A DNA stretch of 47,505 bases from Acidobacteriota bacterium. GTDB lineage: Bacteria > Acidobacteriota > Terriglobia > Bryobacterales > Bryobacteraceae. The stretch is taken from the NCBI GenBank assembly GCA_947470805.1, contig CANIVU010000064.1:1-47505 (forward strand), given 5' to 3'. Shown here in pieces: positions 15,961 to 24,183 of this stretch. Made by a program: the position numbers and the translations under genes. Position 1 is the stretch's first letter. Every line of letters begins with the position of its first letter. Below the pieces are notes generated by a model. It saw only the letters and a list, made by a program, of their open reading frames with translations. It searched no databases and was not told the origin of the DNA.

Positions 15961-16476
15961 ATGCGAATCGCTGCCGGAGTTTTGCCAATCATCCTGATGC
16001 TGGCTGCGCCAACTGTCTGCTTGGCCGATTCACCCGCGCCGCCGCAATCGTCTTCTGGCGATCTCGAGATGTTCAGCAGGTTCTTCAGCCAAGTGGCCGA
16101 ATTGGGGTCGCCAACGCAAGTGATCTATCTGAACGGCCAAACCAGCGATCTCAAGTATCCGACACTGCAGGAAACCATCGGTCTTTCTGATCGGGAAGCG
16201 GACCTCGTGAAAGCGGTCGCTGTCCGCTGCCAGGAGGAACACAGCAACTTGGACCGATCTGCCGGCGCCCTCACCTTGTCGGCTCGCCTGGACTCGATCG
16301 ACGGCCGGACCCCGAACAAACAGTACGCGGCACTCCCGCGGAAGCGCGCCCAGATCATCGCATCGGCGATCGATACCATGCGAACGGAGCTAGGGTCGGC
16401 CCGCTTTGATGCTCTGGCAATGTTTGTTGTGGCGGGGGCGACGAAGCCGGGCTACTTTCCGCCAAAACCGCGGTAG
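15961..16476 (+). CDS. Hypothetical secreted protein (171 aa)
   Basis: I do not recognise this protein. It has a clear signal peptide (MRIAAGVLPIILMLAAPTVCLAD), so it is exported; no lipobox Cys is placed to make it a lipoprotein. The mature part is helical and charged, with QETIGLSDREADLVKAVAV and LPRKRAQIIASAIDTMRTE as its most regular segments, and it ends in a Pro-Gly-rich tail (GATKPGYFPPKPR). The ribosome binding site is poor: AGGGG lies only 2 nt from the ATG. The ~200 bp upstream of it, after the methyltransferase pseudogene, holds no recognisable gene. The gene is isolated between a pseudogene and prfC. Confidence 0.6.
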   Translation: MRIAAGVLPIILMLAAPTVCLADSPAPPQSSSGDLEMFSRFFSQVAELGSPTQVIYLNGQTSDLKYPTLQETIGLSDREADLVKAVAVRCQEEHSNLDRSAGALTLSARLDSIDGRTPNKQYAALPRKRAQIIASAIDTMRTELGSARFDALAMFVVAGATKPGYFPPKPR

Positions 16477-16566
16477 TGAGTAGTCAAGAATCCGGGATGT
16501 AGGCTGACTCATTTTCAGCTTGAGCGTCTGCAGTAAGTCGAGATCGTTCCCACTCTCAACAACCAC

Positions 16567-18198
16567 TTACCCCGTCTGATCAAACTGAACAGTCGGATTG
16601 TTATCAATCAATCGCCGCATGTCCCAAGTCGACTGAAACAGGCAAACCGCCCGCTCATAGTGATCGGTCGCCAGCAGCGTCCCAACCCCATCAACGCCGC
16701 GCAATTGTTTCGCCTCCGCCAGCGTGACCCGCGGCCACCGCGCGCAAACGTAGTTCAGCGGAGAACTCACCGCCTTCACCGCGTACTCCTGCAGGAACCG
16801 CGCCTCCACAACGTCAAACTGCAATCTGCCGACCGCCCCCAAAATCGGCTCCCGCCGGATTGCATCGACCGAGAAATAGACCTGCACCACGCCCTCTTCG
16901 GCAAGCTGCTGAATACCCTTGCGGAACTGCTTATTGCGCGTGACATCCTCATTTCGCAGCGTGCAAAAATGCTCCGGCTGAAAGCTCGGAATGCGCGGAT
17001 ACTCGATCTCCGGTTCGGAACTCAGCGTGTCCCCAATGGCGAAGATCCCCGGATTGACGATGCCCACAACGTCGCCGGCAAACGCCTCGTCCAGCGTCTC
17101 GCGATCCCGCGCGAACAGCCGGTGCAACTTCGTCATGCGAATCTTCTTGCCCAACCGCGGATGATAGACCCACATGTCCCGCTGAAACCGTCCGGAGCAG
17201 ATCCGAAGAATCGCCATGCTGTCCCGGTGCTGCGGGTCCATGTTCCCCTGAATTTTGAACACGAACGCCGAAAAGTCCCCCGACTTCGGCGGGACCGACA
17301 CGCCCTTACTCTCTCTCGCCACCGGCTCGGGCGCGAATTGAGCCAGCGCGTCAAGAAACGTCTCGACCCCGAAGTTGTTCAACGCACTGCCGAAGAACAC
17401 CGGCGTCTGCTCACCATTGCGGAAGCGTTGCTCGTCGAAGCGAGGCAGAACCCCTTCCACCAAATCCAGCACCTCACGCAGTTCGCTCGCCTCGTCGGTC
17501 CCCATGGCTTCTTCCAGTGCCGATTCCTCAACAGAACTCGTCCACGCCTCCGCCCGCAAGTGCCGGAGATCGGAACTGCGGAACTGCAAAAAGCGTTTGG
17601 AGGCCAGGTCGACGACGCCGCGAAACCGGCTGCCGGACCCAACCGGCCAATTCACCGGAGCCGCCGAAATCCCGAGCATCCGTTCCACCTCGTCGATCAG
17701 GTCGAGCGGGTCCCGGCCCACGTGGTCCATCTTGTTGATGAACGTCAGAATCGGAATTTTGCGCAGACGGCAGGCCTCAAACAGTTTTCGCGTCTGCGGT
17801 TCAATGCCCTTGGCGCTGTCGAGCACCATCACCGCACTGTCCACCGCCGTCAGCGTGCGGTAGGTATCCTCACTGAAATCCTGGTGCCCCGGGGTATCGA
17901 GGAGGTTGAACAAGCAACCGGAGTACTCAAACTGCAGAACCGTCGAGGTGATGCTGATCCCCCTGGCCTGTTCAATCGCCATCCAGTCGGAGGTGGCGTG
18001 GCCGCGGTTCTTCTTCGGGCGCACCGAACCGGCCGTATGGACGGCGCCGGCATAGAGCAGCAGTTTCTCGGTGAGCGTTGTCTTCCCCGCATCCGGGTGG
18101 GAGATGATGGCGAACGTTCGTCGCCGGGAAATCTCGCTCTCCAGGGACGAATCGGCGGCGACGGCGATGGGTGTTTGTGTGATCGACTCTGACGGCAA
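16567..18198 (-). CDS. prfC: Peptide chain release factor 3
   Basis: This 543-residue translational GTPase is release factor 3, which recycles RF1/RF2 from the ribosome after termination. The GTPase motifs are intact: ISHPDAGKTTL (G1), the effector region ending in RGISITST, LLDTPGHQDF (G3) and FINKMDHVGRD (G4). The RF3-specific stretch TFAIISHPDAGKTT at the start of the G domain, and the C-terminal FDVVEARFLQEYAV, settle the identity over EF-G. The start is a TTG at 18198 with GGAG upstream; this gives about 20 extra residues before the conserved RRRTFAIIS, and no ATG lies closer in frame. A hairpin with a U-tract lies 23 nt upstream on the same strand and may terminate the preceding gene or attenuate this one. 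Confidence 0.93.
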   Translation of the reverse strand: MPSESITQTPIAVAADSSLESEISRRRTFAIISHPDAGKTTLTEKLLLYAGAVHTAGSVRPKKNRGHATSDWMAIEQARGISITSTVLQFEYSGCLFNLLDTPGHQDFSEDTYRTLTAVDSAVMVLDSAKGIEPQTRKLFEACRLRKIPILTFINKMDHVGRDPLDLIDEVERMLGISAAPVNWPVGSGSRFRGVVDLASKRFLQFRSSDLRHLRAEAWTSSVEESALEEAMGTDEASELREVLDLVEGVLPRFDEQRFRNGEQTPVFFGSALNNFGVETFLDALAQFAPEPVARESKGVSVPPKSGDFSAFVFKIQGNMDPQHRDSMAILRICSGRFQRDMWVYHPRLGKKIRMTKLHRLFARDRETLDEAFAGDVVGIVNPGIFAIGDTLSSEPEIEYPRIPSFQPEHFCTLRNEDVTRNKQFRKGIQQLAEEGVVQVYFSVDAIRREPILGAVGRLQFDVVEARFLQEYAVKAVSSPLNYVCARWPRVTLAEAKQLRGVDGVGTLLATDHYERAVCLFQSTWDMRRLIDNNPTVQFDQTG

Positions 18199-18220
18199 AG
18201 CACTGCTCCAGGTACAAGGA

Positions 18221-18282
18221 AGAAAAAACTGCCGATGCTCTATTCCACGAAGCAGGAAGGCGCTTCGGCATCGTCAGGCAGT
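18221..18282 (-). terminator. Putative intrinsic terminator/attenuator between the YdeN-type hydrolase and prfC
   Basis: Read on the minus strand, ACTGCC...GATGC (18282 towards 18264) can pair with GCATCGGCAGT (18238-18228), with a TGAC bulge, and is followed directly by TTTTTT (18227-18222). The inner loop also holds a GAAGC/GCTTC pair. Its position downstream of the hydrolase stop (18373) fits a terminator for that gene. Being only 23 nt from the prfC TTG, it could also act as a leader attenuator. Pairing strength was judged by eye. Confidence 0.55.
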
Positions 18283-18372
18283 TAGGAGGAGAAGACGCAG
18301 TAGAGAATCACATCCGGACTTTCAGTGTACACTGCTCAACCGCGTCAGCGGTGCGATCAACGTGCCGCGCCC

Positions 18373-18969
18373 TCAGCCGGCCACCGAAACGGGCAGATTG
18401 GCGGACTCTACGCCCAAATTCTCCTGCAGAAACGCGGCAAAGAGCCGTTCTCCCTCCGGCCACATCCCATGCCCGGAGGCGACGTTGATATGGCCCAGCG
18501 CACCGGCGTTCGCATACCGGGCGCCCCAATCCCGTGCCATCCGCGCCACCCGCTCCGGCGTCGCATACGGGTCAGTCTCGCTGCCGACCACCAACGCGGG
18601 GAAGGGAAGCCGCGCCGTCGGCACGGGCGCGAAGCTCACCAGGCTCGGTGGCCGCCGCAATTCGCAATCCAGGTCAGGCGGCGTCACCAGAAATGCCCCA
18701 ACCACCCGACCGACGTTCACCGACGTCGCCGCCCAATGGGTGACTGTGATGACTCCCAAACTATGTGCGATCAGTACCACCGGCGTCCCCGTCCAGGCGA
18801 CAGCCTCATCGAGCCCCTTCACCCATTCCTCCCGTACAGCGTCTTCCCAATCGCGTTGTTCAACGCGCCGCATCCGGCCTGCCGAAGCAGTTTCCCACAA
18901 AGTTTGCCAGTGCTCGGCCGGCGAGCTTTGCCAGCCAGGAACGGTAAGGAAGGTGAGTGCGGGCGCCAT
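18373..18969 (-). CDS. RBBP9/YdeN-family alpha/beta hydrolase
   Basis: This 198-residue serine hydrolase of the RBBP9/YdeN family has the length usual for that family. The start FLTVPGWQSSPAEHWQTLWE is characteristic (read as PGWQSSPAEHWQTLW). The catalytic triad is Ser in IAHSLG, Asp in VGSETDPY and His in GHINVASGHGMWPEG, the last block being a family signature. It is cytoplasmic, with no leader. Natural substrates of this family are not well defined; small acyl esters are hydrolysed by several members. It precedes prfC on the minus strand with a likely terminator between them. Confidence 0.88.
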   Translation of the reverse strand: MAPALTFLTVPGWQSSPAEHWQTLWETASAGRMRRVEQRDWEDAVREEWVKGLDEAVAWTGTPVVLIAHSLGVITVTHWAATSVNVGRVVGAFLVTPPDLDCELRRPPSLVSFAPVPTARLPFPALVVGSETDPYATPERVARMARDWGARYANAGALGHINVASGHGMWPEGERLFAAFLQENLGVESANLPVSVAG

Positions 18970-19209
18970 AGGAATTGTATAACATGGGCTCGCTATTTAG
19001 CGCCGGATTCAAGTTTGAAAAAGTGAGTCACAAGGGTAGAAAATAATTTTCAAGGAATTGAAACGAAAGCAGATAGGTCCATAGTGCGAGACCGGCTTCG
19101 ACCGGAAAAAGTAGACAGATTCGATAGAATGGAAGTAGGAAGAGTGTTTCGTCGCTTTTCCGCACACGGAAAGGAATTCCGGCACTTCCGCAGCAGAAAG
19201 GACTCTGCC

Positions 19210-19377
19210 ATGACGACAACGACTTTATCCCGCTACGAGGCACTTCACCAGGAAGTACTAACGGCCACAGCGCCATCAACTGAATTGGAGCGCTGGTTCG
19301 CCGGCGAGGTTGTCCGGACGATCTGGGAGCACGAAGGCCGCGCCCCAGCGCTCCCTCTTCGGGCCGGCTGCTGCTAG
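19210..19377 (+). CDS. Short ORF (55 aa), possible remnant of a longer repeat-bearing gene
   Basis: This short reading frame has a reasonable ribosome binding site (AAAGGA, about 9 nt before the ATG). It starts MTTTTLSRYEALHQEVL and goes on to ELERWFAGEVVRTIWEHE, a helical segment that looks genuine. Then it abruptly becomes RAPALPLRAGCC and stops at 19375-19377, right where the minisatellite begins. I infer that it is the N-terminus of a longer hypothetical protein broken by a deletion or frameshift near 19335. I do not know its function. The 240 bp upstream hold no other gene, only short AT-rich stretches and small inverted repeats. Confidence 0.45.
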   Translation: MTTTTLSRYEALHQEVLTATAPSTELERWFAGEVVRTIWEHEGRAPALPLRAGCC

Positions 19378-19385
19378 CGCCGGAA

Positions 19386-20268
19386 AACTCCGGATTAGCC
19401 AATTCGAAGCCAATCGGGGCAAGACCGAGCCCGCTCGGTCCAATCGCACCCGGATTTGCGAATACGAAGCCAATCCCGGCGACAGCCACGCCAACCAGCA
19501 CCGGCCAAGACCCGGGCCAACAGATTTACCAATTCGAAGCCAATCGGGGCAAGACCGAGCCCGCTCGGTCCACTCGCACCCGGATTTGCGAATACGAAGC
19601 CAATCCCGGCGACAGCCACGCCAACCAGCACCGGCCAAGACCCGGGCCAACAGATTTACCAATTCGAAGCCAATCGGGGCAAGACCGAGCCCGCCCGGCC
19701 CACGCGCACCCGGATTTGCGAATACGAAGCCAATCCCGGCGACAGCCACGTCAACCAGCACCGGCCAGACCCAGGGCAACGGATTTACCAATCCGAAGCC
19801 AATCGGGGCAACGCCCAGCCCACCCGGCCCACGCGCACCCGGATTTGCGAGTACGAAGCCAATCCCGGCCACAGCCATGCCAACCAGCACCGGCCAGACC
19901 CGGGCCAGCGGATTTACCAATCCGAAGCCAATCGGGGCAACGCCCAGCCCACCCGGCCCACGCGCACCCGGATTTGCGAATACGAAGCCAATCCCGGCCA
20001 CTGCAGTGCCCACCAGCGCCGGCCAGGGCCAGGCCCAGGGCAACGGATTTACCAATCCGAAGCCAATCAGGGCACCGTTGAGCCCACCCGGCGCACCCGC
20101 AACCGGATTTGCGAGTACGAAGCCAATCCCGGCCACAGCCACGCCAACCAGCGCCGGCCAGACCCGGGCCAGCGGATTTACCAATCCGAAGCCAATCAGG
20201 GCAACGCCGAGCCCACCCGGCCTACCCGCAACCGGATTTGCGAGTACGAAGCCAATCCAGGCTATGTA
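19386..20268. repeat. Minisatellite with higher-order structure: seven ~129-130 bp units
   Basis: Seven tandem units fill almost the whole gap between 19377 and the response regulator gene. Marker CGGATTTGCG occurs at 19451, 19581, 19711, 19840, 19969, 20104 and 20233, giving steps of 130, 130, 129, 129, 135 and 129. A second, related marker (GATTTACCAAT or a close variant) occurs at 19392, 19523, 19653, 19782, 19911, 20046 and 20175. Both markers are followed by the same core CGAAGCCAATC, so each unit is a dimer of two diverged half-units. The array is open in all three plus frames over long stretches and also on the minus strand. No ribosome binding site or conserved start supports translation, so I treat the open frames as by-products of the repeats. 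Confidence 0.9.
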
Positions 20269-20357
20269 CCCGGTCCGCCAAAACACAAAGGAGAATCCCG
20301 CCCAACTGCGGACAGCGAAATCAAGTGACCCCTTACCAGGGACCTAATCCAGGAACC

Positions 20358-20801
20358 TTAGTTCCGAGCCCGCATGCTCCGGCTCAACCGCCGCGTTGCA
20401 CGGTCCGAAATCATCCCGGCAACCTGCCCAAGCAACTCCGGAATGTTCTCGGTCTCAATCAGCATCGACCCGGCCATCTTCGCCGCCTCATACTGCTCCG
20501 GCTGCCAAGTCGACAAAATCGCCGTCGCCGGACGATAGTCCAACCCGCGTGCATGCGCCACAACTCGCAACCCGCTTTCGAACGACTCCATATGTAAGTC
20601 GCTCAAAATCAAGGAGTATTCCTTCGCGTCCATCTTCGCGATCGCTTCCGCAGCCGATGCCGCCGTGTCCACCCCGTACCCTCCGGCACGCAGGACCGTC
20701 TGCAAGGTCAACCGCGACGCGGGATCGTCGTCAACAAGCAAAACCTTCGCCATTTCGAAGGCGCTCGCACTCGGGAACACAGGACATTTGGCTGCTGCCA
20801 T
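20358..20801 (-). CDS. Single-domain response regulator (CheY-like receiver)
   Basis: This 147-residue protein is a stand-alone receiver domain. The core starts AKVLLVDDDPASRLTLQ with the acidic pocket DDD, the phosphoacceptor is Asp68 in LILSDLHM, and LSTWQPE takes the place of the Thr/Ser-containing loop. The conserved Lys of the last switch (usually in K-P-F/I) is not obvious: IETENIPELL appears where it would be, so signalling may be atypical. I start at the ATG at 20801 because GTGGAG lies 6 nt upstream; an internal ATG at 20753 would begin exactly at the receiver core. No histidine kinase is adjacent, so its partner is unknown. No output domain is present. Confidence 0.82.
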   Translation of the reverse strand: MAAAKCPVFPSASAFEMAKVLLVDDDPASRLTLQTVLRAGGYGVDTAASAAEAIAKMDAKEYSLILSDLHMESFESGLRVVAHARGLDYRPATAILSTWQPEQYEAAKMAGSMLIETENIPELLGQVAGMISDRATRRLSRSMRARN

Positions 20802-20978
20802 CAAGATCTCCACCACCAGTGTAGGAGATATAGAATTTTTTCCAAGTACCAAATTGCGCTAGGGACTAGTTCTCAGGTCCCCAAACTCGACTCGCCTCGA
20901 AGACTCTGCCGCCATCTGATTGAAAAAGAATGAATTGCCATCTACTGAGAATAAAATCTCAAAAGTAAATAAATCCAG

Positions 20979-20991
20979 GGCACCTAGTGCC
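20979..20991 (-). terminator. Weak hairpin after the O-methyltransferase gene
   Basis: The short perfect palindrome GGCAC-CTA-GTGCC (5-bp stem, 3-nt loop) lies about 35 bp downstream of the O-methyltransferase stop on the minus strand. It is followed by an AT-rich stretch with TTTATTTACTTTT but no strong U-run. It may help end the walJ-like/purB/methyltransferase transcript. The rest of the 224 bp between 20802 and 21025 shows nothing further recognisable. Confidence 0.3.
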
Positions 20992-21025
20992 AACCGACGG
21001 GGTACCACAACCACACCCGACTAGC

Positions 21026-21658
21026 CTAGTGCTCCGCCCTTAGCTTAATCCCTAAGGTCATCCCGTCCCGCAGCGGGATCAGACTCGTCAAAAACCGCTC
21101 ATCGGCGAACAAACGGCGATTAAACGTGTCCACCCCCTCCGTCTCGGCGTCCCGAGGGTCCAGGACCTTCGCCTTCCACAGCGTGTTGTCCGTCACGAAC
21201 ACCCCGCCCGCCCGCACCCGGTCCGGCGCCACGGCATGGACGTCCGGGTACCCGTCCTTGTCGACATCGTTGAAGATCATGTCGAACTCACCCTCGGTCG
21301 ACGCCAACGCCGCCAGCGCGTCTCCGGTATGCACCGTAATCCGGTCGGCCACCCCGGCCCGTTCGAAATACCCGCGCGCCCGCTCGGCGTTCGCCGGGTC
21401 GCCGTCGGAATAGTGGATCTCGCACCCCGGCCCGGCCGCCCGCGCCATCCAGATCGTCGAATACCCGATCGCCGAGCCCAGCTCAAAGATCCGCCGGGCG
21501 CCTGTCATCAAAACCAGCTGGGCCAGGATGGTCGCGCATCCCGGCCCAATGATGTTAATCCGGTGGGCGTACGCATACGCCTCCATCTCGGCCAGCACCG
21601 GATCCCGGGCCGGTAACAGATCCGCTATGTACTGTTCCAGCGCCGGGTTGACGATCAT
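21026..21658 (-). CDS. O-methyltransferase (caffeoyl-CoA OMT-like family)
   Basis: This 210-residue class I SAM-dependent O-methyltransferase of the PF01596 type transfers a methyl group to catechol-like hydroxyls, usually with a divalent metal. Motifs are FELGSAIGYSTIWMARA (SAM site), IHYSDGDP, FDMIFNDVDKDGYPD (acidic metal and SAM region) and VFVTDNTLWKAKV. In place of the D-D-x-x-N metal motif the sequence gives TDNTLW, consistent with the family. Its ATG overlaps the purB stop as ATGA (21655-21658), so it is the third gene of a coupled operon. It has no leader, so it is cytoplasmic. The natural substrate is unknown. Confidence 0.86.
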   Translation of the reverse strand: MIVNPALEQYIADLLPARDPVLAEMEAYAYAHRINIIGPGCATILAQLVLMTGARRIFELGSAIGYSTIWMARAAGPGCEIHYSDGDPANAERARGYFERAGVADRITVHTGDALAALASTEGEFDMIFNDVDKDGYPDVHAVAPDRVRAGGVFVTDNTLWKAKVLDPRDAETEGVDTFNRRLFADERFLTSLIPLRDGMTLGIKLRAEH

Positions 21659-22965
21659 GACCCGAACACCCTCGCGAAGATCTTGCCGACGTTGGCCAGC
21701 TGCCGGTCCATGGCGAACGCCGCCTCGATCTTCTCCATGCTCAAATGCGCCCGGACTTCCGGGTCATTCTCGATTGCTTGGCGGAAGCTCGTCTCGGTCT
21801 CCCACGACCGCATGGCGTGGCTCTGCACCAGCTTGTAGGCCTGCTCGCGCAGCATCCCGGCCGCGGCCAGATCCAGCAGCAGTTGTCCGCTGAAGATCAG
21901 CCCCTGCGTCAGGTTCAGGTTCTTCAACATCCGCTCCGGATGCACCCGCATGCCTTCCACCAGCCAGATGGTCTTGGCCAGCAGGTAGTCGGCCAGGATG
22001 CAGGAATCGGGCAGGATCACCCGCTCCACCGACGAGTGCGAAATGTCCCGCTCATGCCACAGCGAGATGTTCTCGTAGGCCGCCTGCACGTTCCCGCGCA
22101 CCACCCGCGCCAGCCCGCAGATCTGCTCGCACGTCACCGGGTTCCGCTTGTGCGGCATCGCGCTCGAACCCTTCTGGCCAGGGGCGAATGGCTCCTCGGC
22201 TTCCCGCACCTCGGTCCGCTGCAGGTGGCGGACTTCCATCGCGATCTTCTCGCACAAAGCCGCGATCAGCGCCAGCGCGTTGATGAAGGCGGCATGCGAA
22301 TCGCGGCTGATGACCTGGCTCGCAATCGCCGCCGGCCGCAGCCCCAGCCGTTCACAGATCGCCTCTTCCGCCTCTGGCCCGATGTGGCCGAATGTGCCAA
22401 CGGCGCCAGAGATCTTCCCGCACCGCATGTCCTCGGCCGCCTCGGCCAGCCGCTTGCGGTTGCGGCGCAACTCGTCGTACCACAGTGCCAGCTTCAGCCC
22501 GAACGTATACGGCTCGGCGTGGATGCCGTGCGTGCGGCCCATCTGCACCGTGTTCTGGAACTCGTAGGCGCGCGTCTTCAACGCCGCCAATAGCTTCTCC
22601 ACGCCGGCCAGCAACAGCTCGGCCGACTGCTTCACCTGCAGCGCCTGCGCCGTGTCCACAACGTCGTTCGACGTCATCCCGTAGTGGAACCAGCGCGAGG
22701 CTTCGCCGACGCCAGCCGCCGCCATCTTCTCCGCCACCGCTGTGGTGAAGGCGATCACGTCGTGTTTCACTTCACGCTCAATCGTGAAGAGCCGCTCGAC
22801 GTCCACCGCGGCGTGCGCGCGCAGTGCCTGCGCCGCCTCCAGCGGGACTTCGCCCAGGCCGGCCAGCGCCTCGCTGGCCGCCACTTCCACCTCCAGCCAG
22901 CAGGCGTACTTATTCTCGTCGCTCCAAATGCGGCCCATCTCAGGGCGCGTGTACCGTGCAATCAT
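21655..22965 (-). CDS. purB: Adenylosuccinate lyase
   Basis: This 436-residue enzyme of the fumarase/aspartase superfamily splits SAICAR and adenylosuccinate in purine synthesis. The superfamily signature GQKGSSAMPHKRNP is intact, and the first segment, MIARYTRPEMGRIWSDENKY, is the characteristic PurB start. MGRTHGIHAEP and GMTSNDVVDTAQA supply the substrate-binding regions. Its length is typical. It follows the walJ-like gene by 13 bp and overlaps the O-methyltransferase by 4 bp, so the three are most likely one transcript. Nothing in the sequence suggests specific regulation; no PurR-type operator was noticed. Confidence in both family and function is high. Confidence 0.95.
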   Translation of the reverse strand: MIARYTRPEMGRIWSDENKYACWLEVEVAASEALAGLGEVPLEAAQALRAHAAVDVERLFTIEREVKHDVIAFTTAVAEKMAAAGVGEASRWFHYGMTSNDVVDTAQALQVKQSAELLLAGVEKLLAALKTRAYEFQNTVQMGRTHGIHAEPYTFGLKLALWYDELRRNRKRLAEAAEDMRCGKISGAVGTFGHIGPEAEEAICERLGLRPAAIASQVISRDSHAAFINALALIAALCEKIAMEVRHLQRTEVREAEEPFAPGQKGSSAMPHKRNPVTCEQICGLARVVRGNVQAAYENISLWHERDISHSSVERVILPDSCILADYLLAKTIWLVEGMRVHPERMLKNLNLTQGLIFSGQLLLDLAAAGMLREQAYKLVQSHAMRSWETETSFRQAIENDPEVRAHLSMEKIEAAFAMDRQLANVGKIFARVFGS

Positions 22966-22978
22966 GCGTCCTACCAGT

Positions 22979-23764
22979 CTAGTAGGTGAACACGGGGGTC
23001 TGCTTCTTCGGTTCGGCCACGTGCAGCCGCGGCGTCACGCCGCGCGTCTCCAGCGCCTGCACTGCCATCTGTTCCACCAGCGTCGGATAGTTCGTGTTTT
23101 CGCTCAAATGGCCCAAAATCAGTGTGGAAACCGACGTGTCCATGTCCTGCGTAATGAAGTCGTAGGCGGCGTCGTTCGACAGATGCCCCTTGCGGCCCAT
23201 GATGCGTTGCTTGATCGACCACGGGTACGGGCCCACCTTCAGCATCTCCAGATTGTGGTTGGATTCCAGCAGCAACAGGTCTGTGCCCCGCAGGTGCATC
23301 TTGATCGAATCGGGCATGTAGCCCAGGTCGGTGACAACGGCCGCGCGGACGCCATCCGCGCGAACCGTGTACCCCACCGGGTCCACCGCATCGTGCGGAA
23401 TCGTAAAACTGCCGATCTCGATGTCGCCGATCTGAAACCCCGTGCCGGCCGCGAAGGTCTCCTTCGGCGTGCGGATCTCGTCCCAGTCCAGCGCCTCGGC
23501 GGTCAGATGGGTGCAGTAGATCGGCTTGCCCACCGTCCGCCCGATCACCGGCAGGCCCAGGATATGGTCGGAGTGTTCGTGGGTGATCAGAATGGCGTCA
23601 ATCTTATCCAGGCTCTCGCCAATCGAGGCCAGCCGAGCCACCGTTTCGCGCCGGCTGAGCCCGGTGTCGATGAGGATGCGCGTCTTCTCCGTGCCGATAA
23701 ATACGGAGTTTCCCGAGCTCGAAGATGCCAAAACGCAGAATTTCAGAATAAAAACACCCCGCAA
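22979..23764 (-). CDS. MBL-fold metallohydrolase (WalJ/YycJ-like)
   Basis: This 261-residue metallo-beta-lactamase-fold protein is of the WalJ/YycJ type. It begins with a strand and a Ser-rich loop (LKFCVLASSSSGNS) typical of that group and has the metal motif THEHSDHILGL, followed by TVVTDLG-like VVTDLGYMP and LGHLSENTNY. The HxHxDH motif is complete, so a dinuclear metal site is expected. Family members act as single-strand nucleases or cyclic phosphodiesterases in DNA repair and cell-wall linked operons. The sequence does not decide which. It is the first gene of the purB operon, and its promoter must lie in the 104-bp gap 23765-23868, which it shares with the divergent ribbon-helix-helix-like gene. 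Confidence 0.83.
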   Translation of the reverse strand: MRGVFILKFCVLASSSSGNSVFIGTEKTRILIDTGLSRRETVARLASIGESLDKIDAILITHEHSDHILGLPVIGRTVGKPIYCTHLTAEALDWDEIRTPKETFAAGTGFQIGDIEIGSFTIPHDAVDPVGYTVRADGVRAAVVTDLGYMPDSIKMHLRGTDLLLLESNHNLEMLKVGPYPWSIKQRIMGRKGHLSNDAAYDFITQDMDTSVSTLILGHLSENTNYPTLVEQMAVQALETRGVTPRLHVAEPKKQTPVFTY

Positions 23765-23795
23765 ACTAGGGTACCGCGACTATGTGTAGTACCGA

Positions 23796-23804
23796 TTATT
23801 CACA
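23796..23804 (+). promoter_or_regulatory. Single DnaA-box match (TTATTCACA)
   Basis: A perfect match to the consensus TTATNCACA lies in the 104-bp gap between the divergent walJ-like and ribbon-helix-helix-like genes. A degenerate second copy in reverse orientation (TGTGTAGTA) starts 12 bp upstream. A single box occurs often by chance, so this only matters together with the nearby switch in strand composition. No AT-rich unwinding element of convincing length is visible in the gap. Confidence 0.3.
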
Positions 23805-23868
23805 AATCTACAGCATTGGTGAGAGTTTTGTCTGCCCCCGCCCACTATGCAAATAGAGGTATCGAATT

Positions 23869-24168
23869 ATGGCTGTCACGAAACCACGTAACCGACTGGT
23901 GAACTTCCGGGTAAGCGAAGACGAATTCCAAAGCCTGCGAGAGGCTTGCGAAACGGGCGGCGCCCGTTCTATTTCCGACTTCGCCCGCTGCGCGGTGCTC
24001 ACCACGCAGGGTGGGAAGCCCGAGAGCGACGACGTTTTGCGTCTCCGCCTGGCACTGATTGAAGAAAAGATGGGCGAAGTGGACGCGAAGCTCCTGCTGA
24101 TTGCCCGCATGCTGCGCGACACCGCTCCGCCGTCGATGATGTCGGCCGGCGCCGCGCAGTACAGCTAG
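23869..24168 (+). CDS. Small ribbon-helix-helix/MobC-like protein (99 aa)
   Basis: This 99-residue protein begins with a segment that resembles a ribbon-helix-helix DNA-binding motif: RLVNFRVSEDEFQSLREA, followed by ISDFARCAVL. In RHH and MobC-like proteins the first strand inserts into the DNA major groove, and the S-x-S-D/E-F-x-R turn starts helix 2. The remaining half is a helical region with charged residues (LRLALIEEKMGEVDAKLLLIARML) that could form a coiled coil for oligomerisation (quoted in part as LIEEKMGEVDAKLL). It may be an autoregulator or a mobilisation-type protein. No relaxase, toxin or integrase is adjacent. A GAGG site lies 9 nt upstream of the ATG. The gene sits in the zone where strand composition switches. 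Confidence 0.7.
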   Translation: MAVTKPRNRLVNFRVSEDEFQSLREACETGGARSISDFARCAVLTTQGGKPESDDVLRLRLALIEEKMGEVDAKLLLIARMLRDTAPPSMMSAGAAQYS

Positions 24169-24183
24169 GACGAACTTCCGGGC

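Noticed and set aside
16660-18192. 510-codon plus-strand frame opposite prfC
   Set aside because: It is rich in Arg, His and Pro with no family features, and prfC is unmistakable on the other strand.
18970-19209. Possible small RNA or promoter region between the YdeN-type gene and the short ORF
   Set aside because: Only weak inverted repeats and AT-rich stretches are visible, and nothing distinguishes them from ordinary spacer.
19276-20286. Long minus-strand frame rich in hydrophobic repeats (GIGFVFANPG type)
   Set aside because: It lies wholly over the minisatellite, whose units avoid stops in several frames. No leader, ribosome binding site or recognised family supports it.
19310-20347. 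Long plus-strand frame through the minisatellite (NTKPIPATAT type repeats)
   Set aside because: The frame changes meaning across the 130-bp units and no start signal is present, so I treat it as a by-product of the repeats, not as a gene.
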